From Parietaria judaica (taxonomy: Eukaryota > Streptophyta > Magnoliopsida > Rosales > Urticaceae), in the NCBI GenBank assembly GCA_954871525.1, contig OX940864.1:14874001-14938000 (forward strand): a stretch of 64,000 nucleotides of DNA. Reading direction: 5' to 3'. The notes beneath the pieces were generated by a model. It searched no databases. It was not told the DNA's origin and saw only the letters and a program-made list of their open reading frames with translations. Each line of letters begins with the position of its first letter. Position 1 is the stretch's first letter. The position numbers and the translations under genes were made by a program. Below, piece after piece: positions 1 to 12,560 of the stretch.

Positions 1-168
1 TATCAAAATCCTTAATGTAACTTCTTGAGAAGAAAAAAAAATTCAAATCTAGCCTGCCAGAATATAATTCTATTAATTCCGTCACTGGCTGGTTTTAACG
101 TTCAAAATTGGAATATAATATAATCATTTCATCCGGTATCCGGTTAAATTTAAGTTTTTTTATTTTTT

Positions 169-1902
169 ATGGCCCACGTCCAGGTGGTCAACCACGGCAT
201 CCCGCTCTCTGTTCAAGACGACGCAATCTCGGCCGTCAAGGCCTTCCACGAGCTCCCCGGCGACGTCAAGTCACAGTACTACATGCGGCAGTCTCGCGAG
301 GGCTTCTCGTATATAAGCAACGCCGACCTCTACAATTCCAAGGCTGCCAGCTGGCGCGACTGTATTCAGATTGTGGTGGCACCGGATATTCCGCCGCCGG
401 AGAGCATGCCGGAGGTTTTCCGGCGAGAGGTGTGCGAGTGGATCCCACGTGGCACGGGCGTGGCGGCAGCGCTAGTGGAGTTGCTGTCGGAGGGGCTGGG
501 GCTGGAGAGAGGGAGGCTGGGCGAGCTCTCGCTGCTGGGGAGCATGGTGTTTCTCGGTAACTACTACCCGTACTGCCCTGAGCCCGATCGAACGTTGGGG
601 ATCGCGTCGCACACCGACGCCTCGGTCCTGACGGTTCTGAAGCAAAGCCAGCTTCCGGGGCTTCAGGTGATGAGTGAGCAGGGCGTTTGGGTGGACGTGA
701 AGCCTCGTCTTGACGCCTTGATCATCAACATCGGTGACTTATTTCAGGTAAATTTTTTCTTGATAATTATATTTTTATATTTAGAGGAATCGGTGGTGAA
801 AGTACTCATAGACTAAGTTATAAATAACTCTTTCTGTTATAAAATTGTAATGAAAGTCCTCAAATTATTATTTTGTTTGTTTCATTACATTATCCGAGAT
901 TAACGAGCCTATGTAGCTTCCACCCAAGTACACGACATGTGTCCAAAATAGAAATAGCAATGAAAATACTTATGCTATTTTTTTTTTGGAAAAGTACTTA
1001 TTTTACAACTTTGGCTCATAAGTACTTAAGTGAGGCAATGGACGGAAGCCAACAAAATGATAACTTAAAGAGTTTAACCACCAAAAATATAAGATAAAGG
1101 CTTATTTATAATAAAAACAATAACTTATTGCCACCAAAAATATAACATAAAATACTTATTTATAATAAAATCAATAATTTAAATACTTTACTTTCACCAC
1201 TAATTTCTCCTATATTTATAATCAAGTCCGCCTTATGATTTTGGAAGTCTAAGCAAAAATAAAAATTAAGCTTAAATTTATTAATATTTTTTTATTCTAT
1301 AATTTTATTATAAGAGCCTTGGGTCATCGCATAAACTTTGTGGACTGGCCTATTCGTAAATTTAACTTATGTATCTGCTTCTTATGTTTCCTACAAGTTT
1401 GGTAGTTGAATTCGTATAACTATTTATCAAATTCATATGATTAAAAAAAAAAAAAAAGGTTAAAGAACATTTGCTCTAATAAACGTTTGACACTTTTAGA
1501 TCATCTGACTATTTTCTTCATTAAGATTCATATTCATATGTAATATCTTCTTATTTATTTTTGTATTCAGATTAAAATTTCTTCATTTAGATTCATGTAA
1601 CCATGATACATATTTATAAACATCGAATGTGAAAATGATATTATTAGGTTGTGTCGAACGGCGAGTACAAGAGTGTACACCTCAGAGTGTTGGCCAACTC
1701 TTGCAAAGAGCCTAGGATGTCTCTGGGCATGTTCTACTTCGGAGACAAACTGAACGGCGGTGGATTTTACGGGCCCTTGCCAGAATTGGTGTCGCCGGAA
1801 AAACCAGCCCTCTACCGTAATTTTACGATAGAGGAGTTACTTCAGCCTTTTGATAAGGAAGCAGCGGGCAACAATACTTTGGTTGGGAGGTTCAAAATAT
1901 AG
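169..1902 (+). pseudogene. 2-ODD pseudogene A (ACC-oxidase-homolog type), 5'-truncated
   Basis: Two exons are visible, 169-747 and 1648-1902, joined by a GT-AG intron of 900 bp (donor after CTTATTTCAG, acceptor TTATTAG). The protein matches Fe(II)/2-oxoglutarate oxygenases of the ACC-oxidase-homolog group, which hydroxylate specialised metabolites in the cytosol. It has NHGIPLS, a SASWRD-like block (AASWRD), YYPYCPEPD, the HTD iron-binding pair, NIGDLFQ and a C-terminal RMS (RxS, 2-oxoglutarate carboxylate). Homology to the paralogues stops abruptly near 175 at the FQVVNHG codons. The first 60-90 residues are therefore missing, or lie beyond the window behind an insertion. The conserved distal iron ligand is also lost: where paralogues read SVQHRVLA, this copy reads SVHLRVLA, so Leu sits at the His position. 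Family assignment is firm; the pseudogene call is an inference from both defects. Confidence 0.8.
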
Positions 1903-2183
1903 CCATATATATATATATATATTTTCTCGATAAAATACCCATACAATACTTAATGATCTAATTAATGCTGCAATCCAATAAACAATTTGCATATTAGATC
2001 TAATGGAAAATAAAAATAGAAATATGATCTTCGAATTACCTCCACCGTTAATGTTGTTTAAAGCATATATATATGCTTCTAAATCTTCTCCATACCTACA
2101 TGATGATGTATTTATGTTTGGTGTAAAACTCTTTTTCTTTGAAATTAATAAAAGCATTTCTTCTTCTACTTGTTATTTTTTTA

Positions 2184-3044
2184 GGGATAAAGGCGACAAA
2201 AGCTCCAATAGTCTTTCCATCTTTAGCGATAAGTTTTTTTTTTTTTTTGTGTATGGTAAAGTTTTTATTCTTTGAAATTGTAAAGCAGTTAGTCTTCCAT
2301 TTACCACCATTTTCAAGTCAAATGTCACGTGACATCATGTGAACACCACATGACATGTCACCTCATCTGAATGCCATGTGGCATGCCACATGGATTTTTT
2401 AAAATATATTTTTAATTTTAAAAAAATTGATTTTTTTTAAATCTTAAATTATTTATCAAGAAGTTATTAATAATAGTTTTATCATAATTTCAATATCGTC
2501 GGTATTTTCCGCATAGTCCAAAACTTTTTTGTTTCTTCCAAAAAAACCAAAAATACCCGAAATCCAAAAATACCAAATTAAAATACCTGGATTGAATTAT
2601 AATAGGAATCCAAAAGTACAAAGTGGGTATTTCAATCAAGGTATTTTAGTCTGGGTTTTTTTAGATTCCGCGTAATTTAATCCCGGTATTTTGGATTCCA
2701 GGTAAGAAAATGGTATTTCAACCCGGTATTTCATTTTGGTTCATCAGTATTGTAATTATTAAAATAATTATTGATAACTTAACAAATAATTTTAGATAAA
2801 AAAATAATTTTAATTTTTTTCAAAAAAAAAAAATCCATGTGGCATGCCACGTGACAGTCATATGACATGGCAGGCTATGTACGCAGTTAATATGATGTCA
2901 CATGACATTTGACTTGAAAATGATGGATGGAAGACAAATTGTCTTACGATTTCAGAGAATGAGAATTTTACTATGAACAAAAAAAGAATCGGAACTTATC
3001 GATGACGATGGAAAGACAATTGGAACTTATGCTAACATTATCCC
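2184..3044. mobile_element. Mutator-like MITE with long imperfect terminal inverted repeats
   Basis: The first ~210 bp (from GGGATAAAGG at 2184) and the last ~210 bp (ending at TTATCCC, 3044) are inverted copies of each other. Both arms contain CAATWGTCTTTCCATC, the blocks GTCTTCCAT and TTTTCAAGTCAAATGTCA, and the palindrome-like GTGGCATGCCAC. There is no coding capacity. The interior is AT-rich with a second, weaker inverted structure of GGTATTTT motifs around 2500-2740. The long TIR and the GCATGCCACRTGG core are shared with the element at 58801-59934, which has a clean 9-bp TSD. The flanks here are T-rich and I could not define a clean TSD, so the superfamily call leans on that sister element. 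Confidence 0.6.
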
Positions 3045-4081
3045 TTTTTCATACTTTTTTTTTAAAGATTTTTTTATACATTATTGTGCTTTATCTCAAT
3101 AAACTACTCCGCCGCTTATATGCTGCTCACTGCTCACTGCTCATTATGTTAATAAATGTTTCGATAGTCTATAAGTTAGTTGCAATTATAATTTATTAGC
3201 ACATGAATAAAATATGTCGATAAATATAAATAATGAACATTAAATGGTTTTTGGTTTGATTAAATGTGAGAATATTTTAATTAATAAATCACTAATGTGA
3301 CTCAATTACATATGGGATGTGATGCATACCGCATACCGATACCGATGGGGTTTTCGACGGATATTTTGTAAAAAATATTTGAGTATATAAGCAAGAAATT
3401 TATATAGGTTCAAAACTACATATTTAATAAATACAAGACATAATTGTATACAACAAAACACATTTGTAACTTAAATATGTAGTTGAAATATACCATATTT
3501 AGTCACTTTATTAGTTGAAGTATATAATATTAAATAAAATTATAATGTGAAGTGAATATGTATGTTAAGTGTGTAATATTAAGTCAATATGCATGTTAAT
3601 TGTATATGTATGTTAACAAATTTAATATTAGTTGAAGTATATAATATCCACCACCACCACGCGCGCGTCGCCCTACGACCGGCCGGACGTGAGGTGACGA
3701 GGCGAGGCGAGGCGAGGTGGGGTGCTCTTGTGCAAGTATAATTATTTTTGCCGAAAGTTTAATTGGTATTTTTGCTAAAATTCACCAAAAATATGATTTT
3801 TAGCAAAATTCCAACCATTTTTCGTAATTTTTACTCACAAAAACAAAAAATGAAATTCCACTCACGTGCCCCTGCGAATTTCACGAAATATGGTAAAAAA
3901 ACCTGTGAAACGAAAGGGTTTTCGTTTTGCATATCCCCGAAAAACAAAAATCGATCGACATTTCCATGGAAAATTGCGAAATTTAACACCATGGTGATGA
4001 CCTTTTCTAGATTATATCATTTTCAAATTCAATGCGTTATTATGAGCTTGTATTTGACAAAATAAAACAAAAACAAGTTAC
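3045..4081. other. AT-rich intergenic spacer with a GC-rich low-complexity island
   Basis: No gene is recognised. There are short direct repeats of TATGTATGTTAA at about 3560-3620. An abrupt GC-rich island at about 3648-3725 contains CCACCACCACCACGCGCGCG and GAGGCGAGGC runs, sitting inside otherwise AT-rich DNA. Nothing supports a coding or RNA gene here. Confidence 0.5.
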
Positions 4082-4252
4082 GCTACTACAAATAAGGGAA
4101 TACACTCCAGAAATTGTAGTAAAGTTCAGAAAATCCAACGTGCAAAGTGAAAACCTAAAATTTGCACGGTGATTAATGCTAAAAAGCATGCATAATGGGA
4201 AGTCGAAAAATATCCGTTCCGCAGAAAACGTAATGCTCAAATGTGGCAAAAT

Positions 4253-4503
4253 GTACAACCCTAGCTTTGACTCGCTAAATCCTTCAATATTTTCTTCATT
4301 CTGTCGTAAGCCTCTCATGGCAGGCTTATGCATTATCAGTTGAAGAAACTCAATTACGAATTATGGGTTTATATTGCTGGGGAAATATATATATATATAT
4401 ATATATCCGTGCAATATTGTTTGTGAATATAACGATATATAACGCATCATGAATTTGCGATTGTGATCTAACGCTTGTTTAGAAGATAACTAGATAAGAA
4501 CGT
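4253..4503 (-). pseudogene. Inverted 2-ODD promoter plus first-codons fragment
   Basis: Reading the minus strand, the segment from about 4503 down to 4253 aligns with the promoter and start of 2-ODD gene B (about 21995-22205). Shared landmarks in order are ACGTTCTTATCT, CTTCTAAACAA, TATTCACAAACAATATTGC (B has a close variant), a TTGAGTTTCTTCAA block, GCCATG at the start codon (ATG 4318-4316) and AGCGAGTCAAAGCT. The encoded start MRGLRQNEENIEGFSESKLG parallels MEGYNRMKELKEFDESKLG in gene B. Homology ends shortly after SKLG, so this is a fragment of about 22 codons with its upstream region. It lies just inside the putative left end of the CACTA element and is in inverted orientation relative to the other 2-ODD copies. 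Confidence 0.75.
4385..4406. repeat. (AT)11 microsatellite
   Basis: An uninterrupted AT dinucleotide run of 22 bases lies within the promoter part of the inverted 2-ODD fragment. Gene B has only a short TATATATA there, so the run probably expanded after duplication. Confidence 0.95.
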
Positions 4504-5350
4504 ATATTAATATATTGATGATATGCATTACTATATAATCACAACAACTTTGTACGGATCTTAATGCATCAATGTGTTAGGTATAATTTCTATATACGAT
4601 GATACATGAGAAACAAATTAAAGCAAAAACAGTAGCGAGTAAGATTTGATGATACATATCGTTGTGTTCTTAGATTGACGAGCATCGGCTTGTCGCTTTG
4701 ATCCGAAAAGAGCTTTTGATATTCTGTAAAACAGAAAATGATAACGATTCCCGATACGCGTTGGACGCTCTCCTTAAAGCTTGATTCGCCTTCTCTACGT
4801 GCTTGGGGTTCGTTAGACGAAATACGTTTAATTGAGACAATTTAATTTGTCACTGAATCACAACTATTTGTTTCTAATAGTAATAGGGACGAAAAATTGT
4901 GTCTAAATATTTGCATCTAATACTTTGTGTTTGATAGTATTTTTAGAGACAATATATGTCTTGTTGCTAAATCTTAATCTACAGTGACAATTTTATTGTC
5001 CCTAAAACACCCATTTGAATTTCCAACGTTGATGTTTAGGAACAAAAAAGAATTGTCCCTGTTGCTATAGTTCAAAATCAGATTCGTTGCTTCATATTTA
5101 GGAACAAAAAAAAAAATTGTCCCTAATGCTATAACACAGATGTAGTTTATATTATTAAAAAAAATAATTTTTATTTAATTTTTCGTTGTTTTTAATACTC
5201 TGAAAATTAATTATTTTTTTACTCAAACAAATACACAAATAATGCAATCAATTCATATTTTTTCATAAATAAAATAAAATATCAATGCAATAAGTCAACA
5301 AAGTAAATATGCCAAATACGGTAATAAGCTCATAACATCTAACAATAACT

Positions 5351-6934
5351 CTAATGCTCGTAAAAATCATCATCGCTATCATCATCGCCATCATCATCAC
5401 CATCATCTCTTTGACGTTGCGAAGTCGACATGTCTTTTGCTCCAACTTGTTGACCTGTCAATGCTTGAACAATCGTGTCAAGATCAAGAGATGGCCTTGC
5501 AAAGTCTCCAAGTTGCATATTTGATGTTGAAGTTGTCTGGTTCTGAGAAAGTTGCTCAATGCGGTTGTTTTGTTGTTGCAATGTGTTGTTGACATTCCCA
5601 AGTACCGACATAACTACATTAGTTGGAATAAACCCCGAAGGTGGCTGCGATGAAAAAGATGGTGTCGCTGCCAAATTGCGTCCACGACCACGGTTGTAGC
5701 CTCGGTGATCACCAAGCACTTTCGTCATTACTTCCATTTCATCAACTGACGAACTCCCATCCGATGCGGAAGAATTGATTTGCGTTTGTGTGTCCCTCTC
5801 TGTAATTAACTTTTCCTACAATTTGGAAACGAAGTGTTATAATTTAACTTTTAAATTATTAAGTTATTACATTACAATAAATTACTTACATAATCATCTC
5901 TAGCCGCAAGGTTGACAAATCCAATGTCGGGCCTGTAATGCAAAGCATGCCAAGTATCAATCATGCTTGGTAGTTCGCCGGTTTCCGGATTTCTCTGCAT
6001 AAAAAATATTAAACATGTAATATGATTTTAATATCTTATGAATCTAATACACTGAATTGTCAAATTATAAATCTAAAATGAGTTCAAGATTAACATGGTC
6101 GATTTCTATGAATGTGTTCAATAATAATAAAAAGTTCAATAATAATAAAAAGTATAACTTTTTACTTACATTTGATATTTTTGTTTATTCCGATTTTGCA
6201 TGTTCTGTTCTGCTCTCTTTTTATTTTTCGGAGCTGTCCAAAAATCCACACTCTTGCTCCAAATTTCAGCGGCCATATCTTTTGGTGGGCGTCTCTTTGC
6301 ATTCTCCTGATTTTCATATCCACCTATGCTTTTGAAGTATGTTTTCCGTTTATGTTTTCTTCCTCTATAGCGATCCGAGCATATTTTATCAATATCTTGT
6401 GCTATAGCATTCCACTCTGGAAGTGACAGATCTAGAATAAAGAGATCATGTTAATTAAATTAATAAGATTAGTATTCAATTATTTAAAAACAAATCAAAT
6501 AAAAAAACTGAAAAAAAAAAACTTACCGCAATTTTAGGTAATATTCCCATCTTATACTCATCAGGAACTCGTTTCCATCTTGGATAGCATGGAGGAATGG
6601 AAGAACCAATAAGATTTGCTATATACCTGGTAAACATCTCCGCATTTGGACCAACTAGATAATATCGTCCATTGATTTGGCTAAATATAATGGGAAGATA
6701 TTTGTTGTCCTTGTCTCTAGTCGATAAAAAAAGATTTATCGATCTACTGTTAGATCTTGTCTTTGTTGATTTTCCTGCATTTTAAAGATAAAGTATTAAT
6801 AATAAGATGCTTAAAATACGAACACAAATCTGCAATTTCGTACTTGACTCGCATGAAGCCGAAACTCTAAAAGGACGTCTCGGTGGATCTGAATCGCCAT
6901 CTCCCCCGTGAGATTGCGCAACATCAGCAGACAT
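5351..6934 (-). CDS. CACTA TnpA-like protein (Ptta/En/Spm plant transposase family), multi-exon
   Basis: I read five exons on the minus strand: about 6934-6842 (ATG at 6934, MSADVAQSHGGD), 6776-6528 (GRYYLVGPNAEMFTRYIANL and PPCYPRWKRVPDEYKMGI), 6432-6170 (LPEWNAIAQDID, KRRPPKDMAAEIWSKSVDFW, then a Lys/Arg/Gln-rich stretch), 5993-5890 (RNPETGELPSMIDTWHALHY) and 5822-5351. The last exon has a Gln-rich probable coiled coil and an Asp-rich acidic tail ending SDDDFYEH. This matches the Ptta/En/Spm (TnpA) family, whose members bind subterminal repeats of CACTA elements and assist TNP2 in the nucleus. I saw no internal stop in the exons, in contrast to the neighbouring TNP2 gene. Exon borders are by eye, with GT-AG sites, and could shift by a few codons. 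Confidence 0.65.
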
Positions 6935-7427
6935 AACTATACTACAAAAAATAATAGCATAACCACTTGATAATCCTCCAAATTGAATCTTCTATTATAT
7001 GAAAGCTAGATTTAATTCATAATCCAAAAACAAAAAATGAAATTTAATTATGTAAAAGTAATTAAAAAAACATACCGACAATAATGAGAACTCTGGATAA
7101 TCAGTGGACAATGAATAAAGGTATCCTTAGCGTTCGACAAGCTCAACAAAGTCAACAGTAAGATTCAGATAAGCTCTTGAAGTATCAACCCTACGAAGAA
7201 TTAAAGAAGATAGTATGTGAGCGGGTATTACAGAATTAAACAAGATAATCTTATAGGCTAATATTAAAGAAGATGACTCACAGTGTAGTCTAAGGCAAGT
7301 GGTTAAGTACTAGGCGAAGCTAGCTCGTCTGCTCAGGGGTGTCGTAGAAGAGAATCAAGTCCTCGTTCGTCACCGTGCACACTATACAGCGTAATAATCA
7401 ACTGTCACAAAGTAGGAATTTGCACGA

Positions 7428-10400
7428 TTAATCATCATCATCATCATCACTAATTTCAACATCTTGATTATCATTTTCTATATCTTCGTCTTTGTCTTCA
7501 TTTTCTTCTTCAGATTCGTCTTCATACTCATCTTCGCTTTCGCCTTCGTTGTCGTCAATAACGGGCTCTTCAACTCTTGTAGGTCTATTGATAACATGTG
7601 TTTCAACACCGGGTTCACCTACCCTTTCTAAACTCAAGTTATCCAAATCATCTAAGTCAACCGTCAATACAAAATCTGATGAGCTACTATCATGTACAAC
7701 GTCGATCAAATTAGCACTATCAACATTTGGAATATCCCAAATCTGTCGATGATGGACATTTTCAACGACTCTCCAATTATTAGACTTGTTGGAAGGATCG
7801 GCTAAGTAGAATACTTGTTTCACTTAAGTAGCTAGTATAAACGGATCATCCTTGAACCATTCAGCTCCAACGTAGATACTCGTTATATTATTCTTCTTGA
7901 TGCACCGTTTTTTCTTTGGATCTGTGTCGAACCATTTACATTTAAACAACACAACCGAAAGCCCACTTAAATAACACAGTTCTATGATCTCTTGCAGTTG
8001 GCCATAGAATATAAATCCATCATCCCCTGACACAGAAATTCCACTATTTTGAGTGGTCCGTTGACGATCACACTCTCAACCATAAATCTAACACCATTGA
8101 CGATGCAAGCAGTATAAGAATATGCGGTCAAGTGAGATCCATTAGCTATTGCAAACAATTCTTTTGTACACTGAGGAGAGTCTTTTTTCCGTAGATCAGA
8201 CATCTGTAAACATTGATTATTTAGTTTTAAAAGGAAAATATATATATTTTTTAAAATAAATTAATTAATTTAATACATACCTCTTTGAGAAACCAAGAAG
8301 GAAAGTCTTTCTGCGGATTGGCTCCTGGATTAGCTGTGCAGAATTGGCTGTATTCATTTACAATTTATTAGATTATTAAAATTTAAAATATTGTTTGGAA
8401 CTAATTAGAGATGCTTACTTTATATATATTTGAGTTTCGCTGCAGTTATTGAGAATGTACCACTCGGCAGCTTTTTGAACATGATGTTCAAGCGTTATGC
8501 ACTTCTTTTTGCTTGATGGTCGACATTGACTCTCAAACACAGACAATTGTCTTTTCGGAATGAAAACATCTGGATTTCTATCTGGGCGGTTGAACTTTGT
8601 TTGAACTCCCTCTAGATACATGGAACCGAAAGTCAACGCTTCTTCAGCTACATAACCTTCAGCGATACAACCTTCAGGACGCGCTTTATTTCTTACATAA
8701 TTTTTCAACTTTTTCATATATCTTTCGAAAGGATACATCCATCGCATAGAATTAGGTCCTCCAAGAATGACTTCCTCGGGAAAATGGAGAATTAAATGGA
8801 TCATTATATAAAAAAAAAAAAGCCGGTGGAAAAATAAGTTCCATCTTGCATAAGATTTGTATCACTTGGGATTTGGCTTCTTCCATGTCTTTTTTGTTCA
8901 GTGTTCGAGCACAAATTTTTTTGAAAAAGCTTGACGATTCAGCAATTGTAGTGGAAATAAAATCAGGCAAGTATCCACGGACGCCCACGGTAAGCAAACG
9001 TTGCATCAATATATGATAATCGTGTGACTTCAGTCCACTAATATTGCTATCGTTGTCAGACACCCGCTTTTTAAAGTTTGAACCAAAACCATCTGGAAGT
9101 TTGACTCCTTTGATGAATTGACAAAATAGACGTTTATCTTTAGCCGTTAGAGAGTATTCTGGATGTGGTTTGATCAACTTATTACCAACCTTCTTCAAGT
9201 GTAAGGCATGTCGAATATCTAACTTTTTCAAGCCATCTCGAGCATTGAAGGTGTCTTTCGATTTCTCATTCATCAAAATGGTCCCAAGCAAACTTTCGCA
9301 AACATTCTTCTCGATATGCATAACATCTAAATTGTGTTTCAACAACAGTGAAGACCAATATGGGAGTTAAAAAAAAATACTTTTTTTTTGTCCGGTTCAA
9401 CTCTTGCGGATTACGTTTTCGTTTAACTCCTCCAAAACGAGTATGTTTACCCGGCAAGACATTCGGTAAATGAGATAATTGGCCTAATATTTGCTGACTG
9501 GTAAATCTTCTTGGTGGGGGTCTAATCTCAGGTTCTCCATCAAATTCTTCGCTGGTCCTCCATTTATGATAACAAGGTAACCATCGCCGATGTCCAAAAT
9601 AAATGGTTTTATTGATAACACGATTTGAAGGAGTGTCCTCGTTACAAGTGGGACAAGCTTTGTACCCCTGCCCGTTCCAATCAGATAAACTGCTACGTGC
9701 AGGAAAATCATTAATTGTCCACAATAACGTTGCGCGCATGGTGAACTCACTGTTGGTTGCAGCATCGCAAGTTCGCACACCGACATCCCACAGTAATTTC
9801 AATTCATCAATCAAAGGCCGCAAGAATATGTCCATGTCTTTACCAGGTGATTTTGGTCCGGGGATTAACAAAGTCAACATGAAAGACGATTCCTTCATAC
9901 ACAACCAATGCGGCAAATTATAATTCGTCAATATTACTGGCCACATACTATATTGCAGACTCATATTCCCGAATGGATTAAAACCGTCGGCTGCTAAACC
10001 CAATCGAACATTTCTCGGCTCACTAGAAAAATCAGGATAACTTGTATCAAAAAACTTCCATGCTTTCCCGTCAACTGGATAGCGCATTTCATCGCCTTCC
10101 AAAGATTGTCCCTTATGATGCCAGGTCATATCTTTCGCAGTGTGCCTTGAACCATAAAGACGTTGCAGCCTCGGTGTTAATGGAAAAAATTTCATCTGCT
10201 TCTGAGAAACTTTTTTACCCTTGGTATTTTTATCTTCCCAACGACTCTCACCACATAGCGGACAACTTTCCTTCAATGCATTCTCTTTCCAAAAGAGACA
10301 ACAATAGTGCTTGCAAACGTGGATGGTTTCATAACCCATCCCTAAACTCTTCATTTTCTTCTTCGCCTCGTAATACGACCCCGGAACTCTATTTTGCTTC

Positions 10401-10957
10401 GGAAATGAAAATTTCAAGACCTCCATTAGTTGATCAAAGGAATTGTTTGTCCATTTGTTGGAGACTTTCAAATGCAACATCTTCGCTGAGAAGTTTAGGG
10501 AAGTCAACCAATCACAACCGGGATATAGCTCAGCTTCAAGTTCTTCAAATAATTCTCCGAACTCCTGGTTGCCACCGCTTACATTCGCCTCTTCTTGTAC
10601 GTCTTCTTCTTCTTCTGCCTTATCGACATAATCAGCAATATTGTGTTCCCCCACGAGATCACTCATCACGTCTGCCATCTTATTTGTAGATCCGACATCT
10701 TCCACTACAATTGGAGTGTCTACTTCACCGTGGTAAATCCACTTCACATATCTCTCATTAAATCCGTATCTACATATGTGACCATGTACCTGATCGGGGT
10801 CTTGACTCAACATATTTAGACAATTCATACATGGACATCTAGTTTTTCCCTGACTATCCACATGCAGTTCAGCAATTTTAATAAACTCGTCGAGCCCTTT
10901 CCAAAACCCGGGAGACTTACGTTGGCGTTCGTAAATCCAACTCTTATCCATCGGCAT
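7428..10957 (-). pseudogene. CACTA TNP2 transposase, degenerate
   Basis: Translation from ATG 10957 gives a transposase-associated N-terminal domain (KSWIYERQRKSPGFWKGLDE, CPCMNC), then the TNP2 core: DMTWHH, DFSSEPRNVRLGLAADGFNP, CPTCNED, FGHRRWLP, and LDVMHIEKNVCESLLGT at 9345. A DUF4218-like region follows (RWMYPFERYMKKLKNYVRNK, about 8740) and then a DUF4216-like region (ELFAIANGSHLTAYSYTACI, 8150). The C-terminus is a long Asp/Glu tail (7428-7560). An intron lies at about 8420-8345 and another at 8282-8204. Lesions are frameshifts at T/A homopolymers near 9370 and 8810, a frameshift near 8045, and an in-frame TAA at 7824-7826 where CAA (Gln) is expected. The enzyme would cut and paste CACTA elements; this copy cannot encode it in one frame. 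Confidence 0.8.
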
Positions 10958-11034
10958 AACTATTTCACAAAAATGTAATTACACAAGTTATAATTGGTTT
11001 ATTTTTATGATAACAATGATTTATGAGTTATTAA

Positions 11035-12560
11035 TCAAATCATATCAGCCAAATAAGTTATAGCCCCTAATTCTATAAGTTATTAATCATCAAATCAAAA
11101 GTTAATTGCAGTAGCAAATATTAGATAATGAGTCATAAAAGATTGAATAAAGTTTAATAAAAAACCAATGTACCTTTTGTTCGTGGCTAATGACAACGTA
11201 GAAGACGCTGTCTCCGGTTCAAGTAGTTCGACCACGCCGAATCAAACTTGACTTGAGATGAATTTGGTGGCGAATAATCTCGGTATGAAAGTCGGTGAAA
11301 CTGAAGAAAAAAAAAACAGAGCAAGAATTTACTCAGAAATTGGCTAATGTTTGTCTCTTTGAAAATGAAATATTGAATCCTATCATGTGTGTTCCTGTGT
11401 AGCCTCCAACTATTTTAAGGCCTTAAGAAACCCACTCAGAGCAGGAGTCTATATATTGAGATCACGATCACAAAACTGCTACTCAAATCATACTACGATA
11501 TCGTGAGGAAGAACATAGAAGATTGTATTCCTAAAGCAATCATGCATTTCCTGGTAATATATTAAAACACGTATATTGGCTTCACAATGGTACAAGGGAG
11601 TCAAATTGACATGATTAGCCCCATTAATACAAATCAGAGGGAAACAAAAATAGAGGTAGAAATCAAATACTGTACTCAGAGGAAAAAAAAATCAGTGGTA
11701 TTTTTGTCATTACAGATACAAATCACTTACGATTTAACGAGGTTTCGTTTGCAAACAGTAATCGGAGAGGATAAGCGCGAGGCAGGGGTGGACGAGCAGC
11801 GATAGAAAACTAAAGTAAAAGATACAACATCGAATCATAGTCTCATATTAGTAAAATAAAATCAGCCAAAGATATTACAACCCCTAGTTCTATAAATTAT
11901 TAAAATCATCTAAAGTTAATTGCATTAGTAAACATTAGATAATGAGTCATAAAAGTTTCAATAAAGTTTAGTACGTATATCCAATAAAGCTTCAAAAAAA
12001 AAAAAATACTGGAGCTTTAATGGTCAAATTGAAAAACCAAAGTACCTTTTATCCGTGGCGAATGACGACGTAGATGACGTTGTATGCGGTTCAAGTTGTT
12101 CGACCGTCGAATCAAACTTGACTTGAAATGAGCTCGGCGTCGAATAATATCAATATGAAAGTCGGCGAAACTGCAACAAAAAATAAAATCAGAGCTAGAA
12201 AATATAGAGAAAAAATCAGAGAGAGAAATCAAAATACTGAAATCAGAGAAAAATAATCAAAGAAAAAAAATCAGAGAAAAAAATCAACCCATTAATAGAA
12301 ATCAAAGAACAAAAAATCACTAGAATTATTACCGTCAAAGATACAAATCACTTACGATTTAAAGAGAGTTTGTTTGAGAACGACGATCATGGAGGGTGAG
12401 CGTGAGGCAAGGATGGACGAGCAGCGATGGAAAACTAGATTGAAAGATACAACACTGAATCATACTCTCATATAATAATCAAATCAGCCAAATATATTAC
12501 AATCCTATTCTATAAATTATTAAATCATCACAGCCTTGAAAGATTAAATTCCTTTATAAC
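11035..12560. repeat. Large tandem duplication in the 5' region of the CACTA element
   Basis: Upstream of TNP2, blocks recur in the same order. ATCAGCCAAA...TTACA/ATAGCCCCTA-type segments start near 11044, 11864 and 12483. GATAATGAGTCATAAAAG occurs at about 11124 and 11938. A segment with GGTTCAAGT.GTTCGACC and CTTGACTTGARATGA occurs at about 11215 and 12085, and a CACTTACGATTTAA segment at about 11727 and 12350. The spacing is about 0.8 kb between copies 1 and 2 and about 0.6 kb between 2 and 3. The copies have diverged. The unit sits where a CACTA promoter/5' UTR should be, so it may change promoter dosage. Confidence 0.7.

Noticed and set aside
4082..4095. Confident CACTA left terminus
   Set aside because: The 10-bp inverted match is short and lacks the canonical CACTA start and a 3-bp target duplication, so the end is reported only as approximate.
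7492..7752. Plus-strand serine-rich open frame
   Set aside because: It is the complement of the Asp/Glu tail of the TNP2 protein.
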